Positions 7,137-8,309 of a stretch of 8,309 nt of DNA are shown here, piece after piece. Origin of the DNA: an uncultured Clostridia bacterium (lineage in GTDB: Bacteria; Bacillota; Clostridia; Lachnospirales; CAG-274); contig CANRCU010000088.1 of the NCBI GenBank assembly GCA_947629215.1, positions 1-8,309 of the forward strand, in the 5' to 3' direction. The notes beneath the pieces were generated by a model that was not told where the DNA came from, searched no databases, and saw nothing but the letters and a program-made list of their open reading frames with translations. The number at the start of each line of letters is the position of its first letter. Within the stretch, counting starts at the first letter, position 1. A program made the translations under genes and the position numbers.

Positions 7137-7170
7137 TAGTTTGTAAGTTTTTGAAACTTATAGTATCATA
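7126..7170. repeat. 45-base nested imperfect palindrome over the -10 and start site
   Basis: Outer arms TATGATACTAT (7126-7136) and ATAGTATCATA (7160-7170) are perfectly complementary over 11 bases. Inside them TAAGTTT (7144-7150) and AAACTTA (7154-7160) form a second seven-base inverted repeat around TTG, and TAGTTTG (7137-7143) is unpaired on the left only. The outer left arm contains the -10 box and would not be transcribed, so the outer repeat is more likely a DNA operator. The inner one could form a hairpin at the transcript's 5' end. Confidence 0.6.
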
Positions 7171-7187
7171 TTTATAAAGGAGATCAA

Positions 7188-7526
7188 ATGAAAATATTAT
7201 TTTATGACAACAATTTTGCAAGACTAAACGAAAATTATGAGTATTTCTCAAACACAGAAAATGCAGTTTTTATTACGGCAAAAGATATTTCCATGATAAA
7301 TAAATTATCAAAATCTGTTGATTTTGTTATTTTATATGATTCCGATGGACTTAATGCCGATAAATGCTTATGCAGTAACTTATATCTGATAAGTGATACC
7401 GATGACAACCGTAATGCAGCGCAAAGTTTCTCTAACGGTGTAAAACACATTTATAACGGGATCAAAACACATGAGCTTTACAAATTTCTTGAAAAAGAAT
7501 ATTTAAAAGTATCTTGTACCGAATAG
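7188..7526 (+). CDS. Small receiver-like protein lacking phosphorylation residues; function unknown
   Basis: This 112-aa protein is not confidently assigned. Its pattern resembles a CheY-type receiver as found at the start of Spo0A: strand KILFYDNN (2-9), a helix through EYFSNTEN, a third strand FVILYDSDG (46-54), strand LYLISDTDD (65-73), and an ending HIYNGIKTHELYKFLEKEY. The active-site positions do not fit. The acidic pair is reduced to DN, tyrosine seems to sit where the phosphate-accepting aspartate belongs (with D51 next to it), and the conserved lysine aligns with asparagine. It would be a pseudo-receiver that binds a partner instead of taking phosphate. The start is secure (AAAGGAGATC seven bases upstream in effect). 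Sampled stretches are about 25-28% GC, far below dnaE. No DNA-binding domain follows in frame before the TAG. A promoter, a palindrome and 0A-like boxes lie upstream, so it is likely expressed and growth-phase controlled. Confidence 0.55.
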   Translation: MKILFYDNNFARLNENYEYFSNTENAVFITAKDISMINKLSKSVDFVILYDSDGLNADKCLCSNLYLISDTDDNRNAAQSFSNGVKHIYNGIKTHELYKFLEKEYLKVSCTE

Positions 7527-7685
7527 ATGCACCTGAAACAAGTTTATAAAAAAGGGAAACACTACGAATATAACTTTATGTATAATATCAACAGCCCGGA
7601 AGATTTGAAAGAAAGCTCATACAGAAATATTTCATATAAATTTTGTGGTAAGGAGTTATTGCTCCGGACGCGTAATTATGATTAA
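7527..7685 (+). CDS. Possible 52-aa small protein, or readthrough tail of the preceding gene
   Basis: An ATG directly abuts the TAG stop of the receiver-like gene, in the same reading frame, and opens 52 codons ending in TAA at 7683-7685. The product is basic, tyrosine-rich and without membrane segments (starting MHLKQVYKKGKHYEYNF, ending LLLRTRNYD). There is no ribosome site before it, so it could only be made by re-initiation after the TAG or by reading through it. Alternatively it is the stranded C-terminus of a longer protein (165 codons in all) broken by a nonsense mutation. I do not recognise it. It is also possible that it is not coding. Confidence 0.28.
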   Translation: MHLKQVYKKGKHYEYNFMYNINSPEDLKESSYRNISYKFCGKELLLRTRNYD

Positions 7686-7811
7686 AAATATAAAGGACAT
7701 TTGTACTCCGAATATTCGAAAATTTCTGACAAAAACGGCCGACAAACAAAGCCTTTCTTAAAGCTGCGATAACTTACATAAATAATAATATAAGTTGCTG
7801 TTAAAAAGCAG
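7686..7811 (+). other. Non-coding or decayed stretch between the receiver-like gene and yhaM
   Basis: No convincing gene is visible. One frame is open from 7609 to 7758 and includes an ATG at 7678 (27 codons, no ribosome site). Another frame is open from about 7725 to 7800 and reads KRPTNKAFLKAAITYI, faintly like the KPTNSEF segment of the Spo0A C-terminus. The two fragments overlap the same bases. A weak inverted repeat, AACTTA (7771-7776) with TAAGTT (7791-7796), has no T-run after it and is not a clear terminator. Confidence 0.3.
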
Positions 7812-7840
7812 TTGAAATTTTCCGACCGATGGTGTATAGT
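7812..7840 (+). promoter_or_regulatory. Sigma-A-type promoter for yhaM
   Basis: TTGAAA (7812-7817) and TATAGT (7835-7840) each match five of six consensus bases with an ideal 17-base spacer. Transcription would begin near 7847, leaving a leader of about 24 bases with the GGGAGG ribosome site (7861-7866) four bases before the ATG. Confidence 0.75.
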
Positions 7841-7870
7841 TATATATATACAAAAAATTCGGGAGGTAAC

Positions 7871-8309
7871 ATGAGATACTTAAATGAATTAAAAGAGGGA
7901 GAAACCATTATAGAAATTTATCTGTGCAGACAAAGGAAAGTAGCAAAAACAAGGTCTGACAAAAACTATCTTTCCCTTATTCTTCAGGACAAAACAGCAT
8001 CCGTCAACGCTAAAGTGTGGGATCTGAACAAAAATATCCAAAGTTTTGAAGAAGGCGATTTTATAAAAATAGCCGCTAATGTGCAGATATACAACAACGA
8101 GATACAGCTTGTGGCAACAAAAATAAGGCGTGCCGAAGAGGGAGAATACGATCCTGTCGATTATATCCCTTCGACCAAAAAGGATATAGCAAAAATGAGC
8201 AGCCAATTTCTTGCTTTTATCGACACTGTTGAAAATACCTATATAAAAAAGCTGCTTCAAGCCGTTTTCATCGAAAACGAAAATATTACAAAAAAATTCA
8301 AAACACATA
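7871..8309 (+). CDS. yhaM: YhaM-type 3'-5' exoribonuclease (N-terminal part, cut by window edge)
   Basis: The first 146 codons are present and the frame is open to the right edge. YhaM is a cytosolic Firmicutes enzyme that trims RNA (and in vitro DNA) from the 3' end. It joins an N-terminal OB fold for nucleic-acid binding to a metal-dependent HD domain. The visible part is the OB fold: opening MRYLNELKEGE, the strand pair NYLSLILQDKTASVNAKVWD (residues 32-51), a GDFIKIAANVQIYNNEIQL stretch (62-80), then the family-typical linker YDPVDYIPSTKKDIAKM (93-109) and the first helices. The HD motif would lie beyond the window. It has its own strong promoter, so it is independent of the upstream AT-rich unit, although readthrough is possible because no strong terminator separates them. 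Confidence 0.85.
   Translation, partial: MRYLNELKEGETIIEIYLCRQRKVAKTRSDKNYLSLILQDKTASVNAKVWDLNKNIQSFEEGDFIKIAANVQIYNNEIQLVATKIRRAEEGEYDPVDYIPSTKKDIAKMSSQFLAFIDTVENTYIKKLLQAVFIENENITKKFKTH

Noticed and set aside
7378..7394. ACTTAT-N5-ATAAGT inverted repeat inside the receiver-like gene, similar to ones near 7144 and 7771
   Set aside because: Six-base AT-rich arms are common by chance at this GC content. The three copies differ in orientation, spacing and context, so I do not treat them as a repeat family.
7678..7761. 27-codon open frame starting with MIKNIKDIC
   Set aside because: It has no ribosome site and is very short. I keep it only as a possible fragment of a decayed gene.
7889..8308. 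139-codon minus-strand open frame at the right edge
   Set aside because: It lies opposite the yhaM coding frame, has no recognisable motif, and reads as a shadow of a well-supported gene.

Overview
The window looks like chromosomal DNA of a low-GC, Gram-positive, probably spore-forming Clostridia member. Supporting signs are strong AGGAGG-type ribosome binding sites, heavy use of ATA for isoleucine, a PyrK-type dihydroorotate dehydrogenase subunit, a YhaM-type exoribonuclease, a lipoprotein with SLH-like motifs, and what appear to be tandem Spo0A (0A) boxes. I cannot name a genus. No RNA genes, CRISPR arrays, insertion sequences or phage genes are visible.

Layout. Positions 1-1241 on the minus strand hold an operon-like pair: hisC (histidinol-phosphate aminotransferase), whose stop overlaps the start of pyrK, which is cut by the left edge. 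A short AT-rich divergent control region (about 1242-1407) follows. It carries a good promoter for dnaE and a weaker one for hisC, with their -35 boxes back to back in a small palindrome. On the plus strand, dnaE (1408-4917) encodes a full-length DNA polymerase III alpha subunit with an apparently intact PHP metal site and an internal clamp-binding motif. Its stop overlaps the start of a YbiR-like ArsB/CitMHS superfamily permease (4914-6044), and a hairpin terminator closes the pair.

The right third (6110-8309) consists of separate plus-strand units. A lipoprotein gene (6246-7034) carries SLH-like motifs. Next comes an AT-rich control region with two 0A-box-like sites 10 bp apart, a sigma-A-type promoter and a large imperfect palindrome. 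It drives a small gene (7188-7526) that resembles a response-regulator receiver lacking its phosphorylation residues. The same frame stays open for 52 codons beyond the TAG stop. The following ~185 bases hold only broken fragments, one of which faintly resembles the Spo0A C-terminus. A strong promoter then drives yhaM, cut by the right edge.

How it fits together. The left and middle parts are housekeeping: amino-acid and pyrimidine synthesis, replication and RNA turnover. The part most worth a second look is 7040-7830. It is an AT-rich, well-expressed-looking unit, possibly under Spo0A control, encoding a degenerate receiver-like protein that may be either a small regulator or the remains of a larger one.
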